Notes: a model not told the origin generated them from the letters alone. A stretch of DNA of 64,000 nucleotides from Seriola aureovittata (GCF_021018895.1 NC_079373.1:9024501-9088500); one strand, 5' to 3'. Shown: positions 23,642-36,806, counted from the stretch's first letter. Numbers and translations are program-made.

Positions 23642-25696
23642 TCATTGCTTTTCCAGCTAGTGACCCTGAAGGTGTCAAGTGCTAAACACCCTTTCCAGCG
23701 TTAGTGACCTTTGGTGGTAGAGCAGACCCCAGTCAGCAGAGACAAACAATGCTCACGTTGTGTGTATCGCAGTGCTTGAGCTTCATGGTGATATCCTTTT
23801 TGTGGTTTTGTATTTGCCAGCCTCCTTGAGCGCTGTGTGGTGATGTAATTGAAGGGGGAAGGTCACAGCACTGGGTTCGTTGACGTTAAGTTTAGAATTT
23901 TCTCCCCAGACAAGCACGCTGACACTGCACACTGAGCAGGAGAAGCATGTAAACTGAGATCCACATTGCCTGATACCACAAGGACATGTCCAGACTGGGA
24001 GCTTTGACAATACGTCCTAACACGACAGAAAGAAAATCTCCATATTAACTATTAAATTACATTAATTATTCAGTGTTTTATATTGAGGACAAGACAATTA
24101 CGAGTTCACAATATCAGATACTCTTTTTGAATGGAGAGTATCAGCATAACTGGCTTGTATGTAGCCTTAATGTTGCTATGGTAGCGTGTGTTTTCAAGTC
24201 CATAAAAAGTGAGTCTTTCAGAGTTAGTGTTTTATTAGTCCAGTTTAACCTGTAGGAGTTTCTGAAAGATGCCACAGAGGAAATAAATTCATGATAAAAA
24301 AAAAAACAAGTTCATTACGTCCTGACGTCTTTACTGGAGAAATAAACCAGGAAGAAAATCAGTCGGACAGCCAAAAACTACAGCTGTCACAGACGATGAG
24401 CTCAAAATGACAGTCTGAAAGATGCCGTCAATCCCAGAGCCTGACAGGATAGAGTGCACGTCTGTGACTGATAGACAAGATACACTAACGTGGGGTTTTA
24501 CTTACACATGAGAAAAATCCAATTTAAGATTAATGTTATCTCAGGGAAACCTTCCCAACAGGTCGTGTGTCAGTGTTTTCTATCGTCATGAAGTCTCAAA
24601 AACTGATATTGAAAAAAGCAGTCATCTTATGATTAGGCCAATACGGTAACATGGTAAACATTATACCCTCCAAACACCAGTGTGTTCGCATGCTGATGTT
24701 TGCATTTAACTGTCTAAGCACAGTCTCACAGAGCAGCTATCATATCTGTAGCACTGTTTCTTTTCATAGCTGGGTGGATGAATGGATGGACTGATCACTT
24801 TATAGATTGATCGCTTTATGGGTACATGGAGGGATCGTGGACAAACAAACATATTGATCTTTGTTCATTGTCGATGTACTCCGTCATGCACTATTCCTTG
24901 AACACGGTGTGATGGTAGACATTACAGTACAGGATGGGTGAGCGTGTCTGCATCAATGGAAATTGAATAAACTAGTACATAAAAAGATCAGTGGTTAATT
25001 CATGATGAACTCATCCCTCCTAATCCTGCCACCACCACCTTCACTGGATTGCATCGTGTTTTCTGTATCTCTACAGTGATGTAGATTTGTCAGTTGCCCG
25101 AGGTAAAGAGGTACATTTAACTGGCCTGGGTTTCACAGAGACCATTTGTGGACTTCCACAAGGATGAGGAAATTATGGACGTGCCCTTAATTATTAAACA
25201 AGTGTGTCAGCAGCGTGGCCTGATGGAGGTAATGCAAAGAGGAAGTGGGCCAGAGAGAGGGCCTCCGGGATCGGGGGGATAAGAGATGAACTGGTGGGCT
25301 TGGACCTGGGGGTGGGGTGGTGTTAGGCCCAAGGGCTTTGGCTCAAGCATGGGAGATCCAATAATGCTGTGAAAGCTATTTTGCACATTGTTATCATTCT
25401 AAACCTACATGAGGCTGTTAGAGGTGGACTGCTGTGCACAGGCATCTCAGTGATTTGGTTTTACACAGTGTTGAAGCAGAGGACACTTGCGATTTGATAC
25501 AGAGTAATCATACGATACTGTGCATGCACAGCTGATTGGGCCACAATGAAAAGGCCCTTGACAAACTTTTTGGATGACGACAACAGGAATGGCATGGTGT
25601 TTTTTCGTACAAGGGATATGGGATGAGTGTATGTCTTCAAAGAGATCGATGAAGTGAGCCAGAGGCCTGACTCAGGCAAATCAGCACATCCTTTGT

Positions 25697-25728
25697 GTGT
25701 GTGTATATGTGTGTGTGTGTGAGAGAGA
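25697..25728 (+). repeat. (GT)n / (GA)n microsatellite
   Basis: An imperfect GT run followed by gagagagaga. Confidence 0.9.
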
Positions 25729-26671
25729 GAAACAGAATGGAAGACAGCACATGTAGCTACAGTACATTTACACCCAGTCATGGCTGAAAGCTCTCACTCC
25801 TTGATAAGAACACATTTGCTTTCATTCAAGTCTACGTTTTAGGGCGGTTGTAAGAAACTGTAGAGCGTAGAGAAAGGAGGAGGTGGAGGAGGCGTTAAGC
25901 TCGTTGGAGGCCTATTGCACCACTGACCGACAGCACCTCAATTAGTCCAACACACTGATCAGGGATTACCAGGACAGTGGCTTAAACCACAGTTTCAATT
26001 ACATGTTTCTCATTTGCATGTTGAGGCTGACATCTGGGTGTAACAGCTGATCTGAGACTGCCTGTAAACATCCACCAGACTGTAAAAAGTAAAGCAAGTA
26101 ACAAATCCCATGAAAAAGACTTAAACCAAGAATGAATTAATTCAACAAGAGCTGATAGTGCGCATTCCTCCGCCCTTGATTGAGTGTTTGGATACAAAAT
26201 GCATTTATTCATTATGCATTTATGAAATTAAGGAAAATGGCCCTTTGTACTTACTTACCTAAAGTTTTTTTTTTCCCAACATTTAACATTTAAATTCTCT
26301 ATCCTTTCTATAGTTTAGAGTTACAGTTTATGGATGTTGTATGTTGTTGTACTGTGTATGCATTATTCAAGGTGATATCTTCAGAAGTCTTGTTTTGTTG
26401 AATCGGTCCAAAATCAAAAGGTATTAAATAAACTATCATATGACAAAAAAAATTTAAATTTAAGAAGCTGCAATCATCAAATATTAGCCATTTTATTTAT
26501 TTATTAGCCAAGTTTTGTCTGCAGCTGAACATGGTTTCTTGCTGGGAGCAGGTGGTGGTGACTGTGGCTTGACAAGAGCTTTGGCCATCATTGTGTTTAC
26601 AAGACGAGAAGTCATAATAGGCCCTCTGAGCAGCGCTGTGTCTTCAGAGCCAATTGGAGGCTATAGCTAGT

Positions 26672-26749
26672 TGCTATTGGAAAAGGACGAGACGGGCCGA
26701 GGCTAGCTGGTTAGCATGCTAATTTCGGGAGAAGAAAAGACATGATAGA
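26672..26749 (+). repeat. Repeat family B, inverted partner of 23094-23169
   Basis: Contains gagacgggccgaggctagct and ggttagcatgctaat, the reverse complement of the 23.1-kb copy. Confidence 0.7.
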
Positions 26750-27563
26750 GTTAACATTGGTGTTGCTTTCCACAGAAACACACAGAAACTGTTACTGAAT
26801 TTTAAAGATTTCTGTCTTCAGTAGGAACTGATGAGCTTGTGGCTTGCTGCCACAGACACGCTGTGGAAGTCAGAAAACACTGATAGATGACTAACGACCT
26901 TTTGGTTTTTGGTGTTTTTGTCGACAATAACAGTAAGTTAGATATGTTTTGATAATTTCATTACATTTGCATTATAAGCTAATCTATAAATAACCAGGGT
27001 CATAAGGTGCTCAGCGACCTGGTGGTTGCCCTCAGGGACTGAGTCAGTAACACGTAAATCCTCATTTGGATTGTTTAGTTTTTGAAGAGAGATCAATCTT
27101 GTAGTCATTAAGGATCAGGTGTTTTTTGTTTTATGGTATTTTATTGCTCCATTGTTTGTGTCTTGTGCCTTTGCGTGTGTAGTTTCTTTTTGAGTTTTGT
27201 GCAAAGGTCCATCTAGGGAGGGGCACTGGAAATTAGCTTTGGCTATAAATGTTGTGGTATGTGGTTTATGCTATATACTTGTCCCTATAAGCATTAAATA
27301 AATGGTCATGGATGACATGGTAAACATCAACATGAGCATGTAGCCATGTGTGTTATCTGACAGTCATGGTGGGATCTTTGAACCCCTGTGTGTGTGTATA
27401 CATGTAGATAAGTGAAATGTAAGAGACAACAACAGAGAGAGAAAACTGAAAAAAGCAGGTGTGATCTCTACTACGACTGAGCTCCTCTCCTGTGTGATGC
27501 TCTGTGCTATTACAGTCCAGTGGAGCTTCACAGCACTCAGAAGAGGGAGAGACAAAGATGGAC

Positions 27564-27592
27564 AGAGAGAGAGAGAGAGAGAGAGAGAGAAA
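27564..27592 (+). repeat. (GA)n microsatellite in a purine-rich tract
   Basis: A pure GA run, followed to about 27855 by repeated gagagacagatggacag-type words that create long spurious open frames on both strands. Confidence 0.9.
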
Positions 27593-28689
27593 ACGTGTGC
27601 GAGAAGAGCGGGACCGGCGCCAGCTCACCCCACCCTTACTGCTGCTGCCTGCAGAGTGAGGAGTGCTGCATTTCCTGAGGGCAATGCAGAGGACAAGGAA
27701 GAAGAGACTCACTTCTGTTAAGGTCACTATACAGCAAACACAGAGAGAGCCTGCGGCGGACAGAGAAACTGAGAGGGACAGAGACATGAAGAGAGAGACA
27801 GATGGACAGATAGAGAGACAGATGGACAGATATATGGCGAGAGAGAGACAGATGAGCTGCAGTATTCACCATGATGCCTCTGCTGTCAAATGTTCAGATT
27901 CACGTCATCAGAGGACAGAATCATTTTCACACCCCAAAAATTACGCCCACCTATTTCAGTGTCATTGCTTGATTTTCATCCGACTGTTTTGTGATTGGAT
28001 GTTTGTTGGCCGTTTTAGAGCTACTGCCCTCGACAGCTGCATGTATTCGATATTAAAAGACCAATTTATATGGGGTTTTATCTGACATGCTTTCAAAATC
28101 ACACTCTTAGACACAAGATGTTTAAGAGTATGTTTAAAAAGATTATAATTTAAGTAAATGGATGGCAAAAACTAAACGTCCCACCTGGGGGACTGTCTGG
28201 ACTTGGTAGCTCTACTTCAGGTGTGTTTTGGTCTGTACCGGACTCACTCTTCACTCAGCCATGACTAATTACACATTGTTTGAAAGCTCCAGGTCTCCTG
28301 GTTCTATCTGTGTAAAGCATTGTTAGATCCCCACGTCACTGCAGCAGCTGTTGACACACAATTGGTTCAGACTTGTGGCGATGGCCCTAAAGTGTTTTCT
28401 ACACAAAAGCTGCTACAGGCTTTATATTCTTTTTTTTTTATTCTAAACAAAATGGGCAAGGCTAAAGGCCTCTATAACTTTGGTTCAGTATCTTTTATTC
28501 TCATTCTGACTTTTTGGTTGTAAAATTTTAAAAGTTACCTTTCAGAGGAGATCAGCATTATGGTTGTAATCAAAAGGGTTGAAGAACAGTAAACCTTTTT
28601 ATTTCCAGCACATTATTTTTGGGCTTATGCACAAGTAACAAGTTAGCTGAGAATCTCAGATCTACTCTGAAGACATAACTTTTACATCT

Positions 28690-28912
28690 TGAAAGATTAG
28701 TCCATTAGTTGAGCAACAGAAAATTATTTTGATAATCTTATTTTAATTAATCTTGCAAGCAAAATAACCAAACATTCCCATGTCCCTATTCTTTGGCTCA
28801 TGTGATAGTAAACCATTTTTCACTATTTTGTGACATTTTATTGATTGATTAATTGGTGAAAATAATCATCATATTAATCTATAATTAAAATAATTGTTAT
28901 TTGTAGCCGAGC
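28690..28912 (-). repeat. TIR repeat family A copy
   Basis: Contains ttagttgagcaacagaaaat, tttttcactattttgtgaca and ends aattgttatttgtagccgag, the reversed family terminus. Confidence 0.6.
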
Positions 28913-31900
28913 TAACTTCATTATTTGACACACAGCACCTCAGAGTCCTACTCTGATGGTTTTACGCTAGTGTCCATGTGAATACAGGAGGAAAAAAAGA
29001 GAGTGAAGGGAGCACTTCAGGACCCTGAGGTGCGTAACAACTCGCAGGGAATGACAGAGGTAAGCGGGCCTCTCCTGGGATGGAGGATTAGTGTGAACCA
29101 TTACCTTAGCCTCGTGAATCACTGCTAATAGCTTCAGCGAGAGGGTAGTACAGAGGCAGGACACATTTAGATTGAGACTTCGAGTTCTGTAACACTGCAC
29201 ACTGCGGCATATTTCTCCTGTTAGTGCAGTACAGACAGGGCTCTGACAACGTGCTGCAGAAGATGGTTTAAATCCCCCATCCCCCATGCCAAAATGAGCA
29301 TACACCAGCAGATCCTTAAAAATTTATTGAAGTTAATGTTAGATGAAATCATAAGTGATATAAGAAAAGAAACAACAAATAACCCTTGCATAGATCACAG
29401 ACCATGCCTTTGTCATCATCTGACAAACTGAACACATTGTAGCATAATCCTCAGTAAACACAACATGACAATGACGGCTGGATTAGATAACACAATCAGA
29501 GTTTGGTTTGCTTGTGGATGAAAAGAAGAGCAGAAGAGTTCAACATTCCTTTTGCAATTTGCCCCAGAACTTCCCTACTGGCAATTAAATGTGCGTTCTT
29601 TGACAGAAAAGACAAACTCATAGCCATCACGCTTTAAACACAAACCAGATCTTCTCACTGATAGTCACCTTTGGCGAGCGGGATACACAATAATCCCAAC
29701 ATTTGATCCTGTTCAGAGCCTCCTCAGCAGGCAGAAAGCAGTCCAGTATTGAGACCTTTTAACAAACAAAAATGCCGTAAAACCAATGTGGTACAGAGGA
29801 GGATGTGTGGCACAGGCCCTGTTTAGACATGACAGGCAGGTTTCCCACAACACAGTATCACTACAGTCTAGACTGAGATAAGAATGGACGAAATGTCACT
29901 TGAAGGAGCGATTCAGTCCTAGAATAGAGATAAAGTTTGAGAAACTAGCCCTTGATGTCCTTGCTAACATTCAGAGCCTAAGCAAGCACAACCTGAACAT
30001 CACACACAGACGCTGAGTACGGCTCGGATACCCCACGTTGTCTTAGTGATGAGGTCAGCGCTAGGGTGCTTTTGAGAAATCCAGCAGAGGACACGCTTCA
30101 CAACAACTTCTGAACAGGGCCTTTTACACGAAGCCTTGGTGCAGATGAAAGCAAGGGTTTCTTTTTTAAAATGATGCAACTGTATTATAGTTGATCCACA
30201 GTTTGAAAGGCAAAGCTCATGCAGTCTTCCATCGACCATGCATTTTTTTGCGATCAGTAGGTTTCTGTAGAGATACATTATAGCAGTAGGTTCAGCAGTG
30301 AGGAAAATGTGAACATGGTGTTTGGATGAATCCTGTCTTTTTTTTTTTTCTTGAAACCAAAAAAAACAAACCATATTTTTTTGTTTTTTTATAGTACACT
30401 TCTTGTCCATATCATTTAGTGTATAGCAATTGATCATATTACAGTAGTTTCATTGTCATGGCTTGCCAGAGGAACATATTGTCTTTGATATTCCAGTATA
30501 TGGCATGTTCTTCCTAAATCAGTCATGTTACAGTGCCACCGAAAAAAGGAAAAAAAAAAACACACATCAAAATTGTTTTTCATACGTAATTGCAGTATAT
30601 AGTGGTTACTTTTCTCTATCTTATTGTAGCTAAATTGCGGTTTTGTTCTCATGACGTTTCATGTTTTTTCTTAGTTGAATTAAATTAAAGTCGTCATTTT
30701 TTTTTTTAGATCTTCTCACTTGTGTTTGTTTGCAGAAGCATAACACCTGACAGTAAGCAAAACAAATGAATATGTAAAAACAATTTAGGCACCTTCTCTG
30801 ACTTTCACTCACACAGCTGATCAGTCCAGTGAACTGATGACTGATCCTCTCTAAGTGCATTATGGGCTGTTCCTTTGGGACTGTGTTATAAGGTCCAGCC
30901 TTTGTTCCTGACTGCAAAACAACTTGAGTCCGACCTGGGTGGTTAATGGGGACTGCCACTATTACAAAGCCTACATTTGGATTTTTCACGGGTTTCTCTC
31001 AACAAAATGTCAGCCTCCACATTTGACCTCACTGACCTTACAAAATCACAGAACAGAGGGTAAAAGGTTGGTACATAAACAGCCCTGTTGTGAGTATCTG
31101 TCAAGTGATCGCAGTTCCACTGACATTCAAAATAGATTTGTTTTTCTTTGTTTTGTTTTGTTTTTTACAAAAAAGCATCTAAGAAACAGGTTATCTGTTA
31201 TTCTATTGCTGTTCAGAATGCATGTTTCTGTTGGGTAATCGAATGCATAGCACCATCCATACATGCCCTCACAGCGAGAGTAGCAACAGCACTGCTAATG
31301 TGAGGGGTGTCATTTGTATTTTCTTCACCTCATGTTGAACTGTTGCATGCAGGACATGTTACACACATCACTACTCTCAAGCATCAGTCATTCAAGGAAC
31401 TCGTGACTAAAGCGAACAATTTCCTGATAGCTGCATTTATGAGACGACTATAATTTCCTTGTATCATCCTATATGTGGTATTAAATATATGGTATTGGGT
31501 ATGATTGGCATCCTTCTGTACAAGAAACCCTATACAAGTCGAAGATCCCTGACACAAATATGTGTCTTTTTTGCTCTCATGATAAGTTACTGACATCCAG
31601 CAAGGCTCTTGAATATTCACCTCACTTGAGGCAGACACTCTTCAGCAGTACAGTACAAAGATCAGTTCCAAGTAAAATAACAAACAGTGCCCTAAACTAA
31701 CCAACCAGCCACCAATAACAAAACAGTTAGGAACAAGAATCATAGAATGGAAAAAGTCTTGCCCAAAACAATCAATGAAGGCTTCAGATAACATGTGATG
31801 GTAACAAGACAACAAGTGTAGTCCTGTACTAGCACCACAAAGGTTAGCCATTGCACCAACAGAAACAACTATGACATTCAAGTAACACTGCAGTGGAGCT

Positions 31901-31936
31901 TTTTTTCACAGGACCGTATCTGGAGAGTGCTAAATT

Positions 31937-31957
31937 AAAAAAAAAAAAAAAAAAAAA
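31937..31957 (+). repeat. Poly(A) tract
   Basis: Uninterrupted A run of about 21 bases. Confidence 0.9.
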
Positions 31958-34069
31958 TAGCATACAGTACAAAATCTTACTATCATTTGAATGTATTCAT
32001 CTCAATACTGAGTGTAGGTTGATGTACAGTAGCTGAAGATTTTCAAGTAGTCATTACAATTTGTCCCAGTCTCTCTATCTGCAGTAAGCCTGTCTGGGAC
32101 AATGTGCTGTGAAACAATGCATTACGTATGAGCGAGCACAGTGAAAAAGAAACAAGCAGAAATGGTTCAAGCAACAGAACACAACGATTGTGCAAAAAGA
32201 CGGGCTGCACTTTGGTGTGCGTCATAATACCCAAGGATTGCAGTATGACAAATTCAAAAACTATATCAAACTTCTCTGCTCTCTCCTACACACACGTGCT
32301 AAAACACATTAACGTGTGCTTCTGTGATACAACAGTAACTTTTACATACCATTGTTTCAAAGAAACTAACATATAAAATAGTCAACCTCATCCTGTTAGG
32401 AGAGTCAAGCAAGTTCAATCTCTATAAACTCTCTAGAAATGAATGTTCTGATTGTGCGTAGCTTTAAGTGAATGAAAGGAGCGGGATTCTGGTACACTAT
32501 TTGTCCTAAGTGCTTGTGTAAAGGCTATGTTTTGGGACTCTCACATTCAATATTGCATGACTGCAGTTTACACTTAAGGTTCCATTTTGCATTATGGTAT
32601 AGGAAGCCCTGCATTGAAGCTTGCAGCTCTGCAGCAAGTTTGCAATGACCTCACTGAGGTAGAGACCCTGAAAGGATGCATGGTGCACGAACAAAAACAA
32701 CAGACATAAATAAAATATGTTGAAAACCGATGGATATTCCCTTTTGAAGTGGATTGGTAAACATGCAGAGTACAATACATTGCTGCTTAAGGGCATAATT
32801 AAGTGCATGAAAACTGGGTTGTGCATGACGGCCATGGATCATCTTTTTGTTTTGTTTTTTTGACCACAATCATCTGCTATTTCAACCTTGTTTCTCTGGC
32901 ATCATTCACATCATAACCAACTGTGTGTCAACACTAAAACAGAAGGTAAACCAGCTCTGCTCAACCTCACAAATACCACTGTACACAGAGGCACTTTCAC
33001 TGGTCCTGTTGGTGAAAGGGATAAAGGCACTAGCAACTAATGTCAGAATAATTCTCTGTGATATAAAGTGAAATTTTGGTAATGATCTTCTTCAGTGGAT
33101 TCCAGAACAAAATGTACTAAAAAATTTGACGTGGAGATGGTAGCATGACTAATAATATGTTAACTTTTCTTGTTCAAAGAAGGTCCATGCACTGCACTAT
33201 TGACGTAATACTGTAATTGGTGCTTATTATGATTATATGCATTTTTGATAATATTTATTCAGTTTCTTTGTCTACTTTTAAATTAGAAACTCTGCATCCT
33301 CAAGGTGGGTTTGGATATATTTGATCGCAATTCAGAAACGTCCAGAATTTGATTTCCTTAGTTTCCCTGACAGTAGGGCACTGCAGTAGTGCCTGAATTG
33401 CAACAAGCTGTATACTCATGTCATGCATTAAATATACCAGGATACAAAAGTATCTTAGTCAGTAGACCATAATGCAGGTTACTTTTTTCATGCTATGATC
33501 TCATTTATGTACTGTTCCCTTAAGATTTAACATTCAATTTCTATACTTCTAAATGATTAGCATTTCAAATTAAAAACTCATCCAGTGCACTCAGTATGAA
33601 AACAGATGAGAAGGGGGGGATGGAGGCAGATATTCAAAAGAACATCTTTTCCATTATGTGAGATATGTCTCATGCATGCCGATATCAAAATGGAAAGTCT
33701 CTAATCATGCTCGTGTGAAGCTCACTTTATCATTGTGCTGTGTTGCATCTAAAGGGCATGGCATTGAATCACTTGGTGATATCACAATTACAGCATCTGC
33801 TGGAAAACAGCAGCATTGCGGATGTCCGTGAAGCGAGTAGATCACCGTCTGTTTACATCCAAACAAGAGAGATCAGTCTTCCTCCTATAAGGTGCTTTGC
33901 TGAATAGTAGATCCTTTGTAGGGAGAGAGGAGAGAGGAGGGGGGTGTCACCTAACTTCTTGGCGCTTACCACTTGGCTGCAGATGCTTGCATGTCTCTGC
34001 AGACTTTTCTGGTGCATTGTGCAACTTGCTGAAATGTTATCTGTACTCCATGCATAAGATTTTAATTAT

Positions 34070-34096
34070 CACGCCGTCGTCTGATAAGACGGCGTG
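34070..34096 (-). other. GC-rich hairpin in kcna1 3'UTR region
   Basis: cacgccgtc and gacggcgtg form a perfect 9-bp stem with a 9-base loop, about 280 bases downstream of the kcna1 stop in otherwise AT-rich sequence. Confidence 0.6.
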
Positions 34097-34372
34097 TGCT
34101 CTGCATCCTCCAGGGAGCCATGTATATGTGTAGTAGTCAATGTTTTCTTTTTGATATACCTATATATTTGTAGGATCAGAAGAATTAATTATTCTATCTA
34201 CCTGTCATATACTCTAACAGCTTTGTTTTTTCTGTTTCCTTTCTATATAGCTGAGCATATTTGTAGGCCTAATGCCATTGAGCGCTTTGGGGAGGTAAAT
34301 GAAGCATTCCTAACTGATGGTCTACTCCACATATGACAGTCCCATAGAGATCCCAAAGTTCCTAACTAGTGT

Positions 34373-35842
34373 CTAAACATCTGTAAGCAGCTTGCTTTTA
34401 TTTACACAGTTTTGGTTGGCTATAGTGCAATTGCCAGTTCTGAGGTTTGCCTCCCTAAAGTTGTCAATGCTATTGTTTATGTCTCCATCAATCTCCATGT
34501 ACTCTGACTTGCTGACGGTGGATGAACTACGGCGGCTGGAGTTGGTTTCAGAGGGGATGTTGGGATTGCTGACGTTGAGCAGCTGGGCCTGCTCTTCTCC
34601 CTCGGTCTCCCTGTGGTAGAAGTAGTTGAAGTTGGACACAATGACAGGCACTGGGAGTGCAATTGTCAACACTCCGGCGATAGCGCACAGAGATCCTACA
34701 ATCTTGCCTCCTATAGTGACTGGGACCATGTCCCCATAGCCCACAGTTGTCATAGACACAACAGCCCACCAAAATGCATCCGGGATGCTGCCAAAGTAGG
34801 ATCCTTGCTCCTCTGCCTCGGCAAAGTAGACAGCGCTGGAGAACAGGATGACTCCAATGAACAGAAAGAAGATCAGCAACCCCAGCTCTCGCATGCTGGC
34901 CTTGAGGGTCTGCCCCAAAATCTGAAGTCCTTTGGAGTGTCGTGACAGCTTGAAGATCCTAAACACTCTGACCAGACGGATCACCCTGAGTATGGCCAGA
35001 GATGTTGCCTGCTCCCCCACCCCCTCGCTTTCTGGGTCTTCAGCCAGCTCGGTGCCAAGTGTAATGAAGTAAGGGATGATGGCCACTATGTCGATCATGT
35101 TCATCATGTTCTTGAAGAAGGCCGGTTTACTTGGGCATGCCAGAAAGCGTACTATCAACTCAAAGGAGAACCAGATTATACAGAGTGTCTCAATGACAAA
35201 GAAGGGGTCAGTGAGAATATTTGGCTTGTAATAAATGGTAGAGTTCCCCACCACTCGACTTGTTGGGTCCTCCTTCAGCTGTGGTAAAGTCTCTAAACAA
35301 AATATGACTATTGAAATCAGGATCACCATCACAGACACTATGGCAATCCCTCTGGCGGTGCCAGAGCTTTCTGGATGCTCAAAGAGGAGCCAAATCTGAC
35401 GCTGGAACTCCTTCTCAGGTAAAGGGCGCTCTTCCTCCCTGATGAAACCCTCATCCTCACGAAACTTCTCCATCGCGTCCACTCCCAGCTCGTAAAATTT
35501 GATTTCTTCCGAAAACATATCCAAAGGGACATTCACTGGTCTTCTCAGCCGACCCCCAGACTGGTAGTAGTAGAGGATGGCATCGAAGCTGGGGCGGTTT
35601 CTGTCAAAGAAGTACTCATTTCTCAGAGGATCAAAGTACCGCATCCGCTTTTTGGGGTTGCCCAGCAATGTCTCTGGAAACTGGGAGAGAGTTTTCAACT
35701 GTGTCTCAAACCGGAGACCAGCTATGTTGATGACCACCCTCTCGCAGCATTCATGGTCATTGTGGTCTGGAGGGTAGGTGTCCTGAGGGTGGCCAGGGAC
35801 AGCCGAGGTCTCGTCCATGTTATCTCCTGCTACTACGGTCAT
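34373..35842 (-). CDS. kcna1: Voltage-gated potassium channel Kv1.1 (Shaker type)
   Basis: Single coding exon, 489 residues. Seen in order: T1 tetramerisation domain with [14 protein letters not shown] and [20 protein letters not shown] (about 33-130); S1 [20 protein letters not shown]1-S2 loop with N-glycosylation site NST; S2 and S3; S4 voltage sensor [19 protein letters not shown]5; pore with filter TVGYGD (366-371); S6 with [10 protein letters not shown]-terminal PDZ ligand TDV. The N-terminus ([23 protein letters not shown]) and the tail ([19 protein letters not shown]) match Kv1.1 better than Kv1.2. It forms tetrameric delayed-rectifier channels at axons and nerve terminals. Residue 373, after GYGDM, is Val instead of the Tyr of mammalian Kv1.1 that confers TEA sensitivity. 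Same strand as kcna6-like, 4.7 kb downstream of it. Whether it is the a or b fish duplicate cannot be decided here. Confidence 0.95.
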   Translation of the reverse strand: MTVVAGDNMDETSAVPGHPQDTYPPDHNDHECCERVVINIAGLRFETQLKTLSQFPETLLGNPKKRMRYFDPLRNEYFFDRNRPSFDAILYYYQSGGRLRRPVNVPLDMFSEEIKFYELGVDAMEKFREDEGFIREEERPLPEKEFQRQIWLLFEHPESSGTARGIAIVSVMVILISIVIFCLETLPQLKEDPTSRVVGNSTIYYKPNILTDPFFVIETLCIIWFSFELIVRFLACPSKPAFFKNMMNMIDIVAIIPYFITLGTELAEDPESEGVGEQATSLAILRVIRLVRVFRIFKLSRHSKGLQILGQTLKASMRELGLLIFFLFIGVILFSSAVYFAEAEEQGSYFGSIPDAFWWAVVSMTTVGYGDMVPVTIGGKIVGSLCAIAGVLTIALPVPVIVSNFNYFYHRETEGEEQAQLLNVSNPNIPSETNSSRRSSSTVSKSEYMEIDGDINNSIDNFREANLRTGNCTIANQNCVNKSKLLTDV

Positions 35843-36119
35843 TTTGGGAGGAGGAGGAGGTGGTGGAAGAGGAACAGAGGAGGAGGAGTAGGAGGAGGAG
35901 GAGTTGTGTTGGGATGTTGGTTAGTCTGACTGAACAGGCATTCAGGTTCGGGGGAAATTTTCCACTCCTCAGCGTCCCACACCCCTTAAATTGTTGGAGA
36001 CGTCCCCTGATATGAGGGGGCTGGTTGGCTGCTTTGCCTCAGTGCGGCTCCACTGCGGTTCTCGCTGACTTGACCATTGCTGCTCTCCAGTGGATCTGCT
36101 GCTGTTGTTACTGCTGCCT
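35843..36119 (-). other. kcna1: kcna1 5'UTR, start of coding exon
   Basis: On the minus strand a pyrimidine-rich stretch ending gggtgacag gives a good acceptor at 36120/36119. From there to the ATG is GA/TCC-rich leader. This agrees with the two-exon layout of mammalian KCNA1 (noncoding exon 1, full coding region in exon 2). Confidence 0.5.
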
Positions 36120-36806
36120 CTGTCACCCAGAGAGGGAGAGAGAAAGAGAGAGAGAGGGAGAGGGAGGAAATAATAGGATCAAACTGCCAAGATATTTGTT
36201 GGCTCAGCATTTTCTGCAGTTTTATTTATTTATTTATTTACTTCTCTCAGCCTGCAATTAGTGCAATTATCTGGTGGTAAAGGTAAAAAGATAATACCCA
36301 GAGGAGGTATTTCTCTGACATTTCTACAGTATAGGCATTTCTCTCTCTGTAGTACTCAGTTGTGAGTTTATGATGATCTTCTTGTACTATGTGGTATTTT
36401 CTACATTATCTTCAAGTTCCTATAAGTAATTCAATAGGTATTTTATCTCGTGATTATCTGTTACACTCCTATGACATTTCTATACGGATGTTTACTTTAG
36501 TTTGTCATAGAATTGCAGTGTTTCAATGTCTTAAAGGGGCATGGCAGGGATTTATCCTACGCCACTCTCTCAAGCCTGAATTATGATGTGACGCATAACA
36601 TTTGATAGTGATATTATAGCAACTGACGATTCTACATGTACTCTGTCTATAGGCCTAATGCGGTGCAAAATAGGCACAATCCAACCTTAAGAAAGAAAGA
36701 AAACAATACAGCAGTAGTGTATCACCTTTACATTAATAGCAGCTGTCGATAAAAAATAATAACCTGACAGATATCTGTTGTATAAATCAGCATTTTCGAG
36801 GCTTAC

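Larger units (their letters stand above)
17431..29300. other. Gene-poor intergenic region with repeat remnants
   Basis: About 12 kb with no open frame that looks like a protein and no convincing splice-linked exons on either strand. The content is repeats listed separately, simple-sequence tracts (GT near 25697, GA near 27566) and AT-rich unique sequence. The tetrapod gene order would predict kcna5 near here, downstream of kcna1, but no Kv1-like sequence ([20 protein letters not shown] or GYGDM words) is present. Confidence 0.65.
29300..34372 (-). other. kcna1: Probable long 3'UTR / downstream region of kcna1
   Basis: Five kilobases directly downstream of the kcna1 stop with no recognisable mobile element copies, in contrast to both flanks. 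Candidate minus-strand polyadenylation signals (tttatt on the + strand) occur near 33252 and near 29320. Mammalian KCNA1 transcripts have multi-kilobase 3'UTRs, so a long UTR is plausible, but its end is not defined here. A GC-rich hairpin at 34070-34096 and a poly(A) run at 31937-31957 are inside. Small open frames here look random. Confidence 0.45.

Noticed and set aside
27353..28085. Overlapping long frames on both strands (144 and 140 codons)
   Set aside because: They follow GA/TC simple sequence (SLSLSL, REREREK); no domain and no splice support.
34392..34945. + strand frames of 75 and 110 codons opposite kcna1
   Set aside because: Shadows of the highly conserved Kv1.1 coding sequence.
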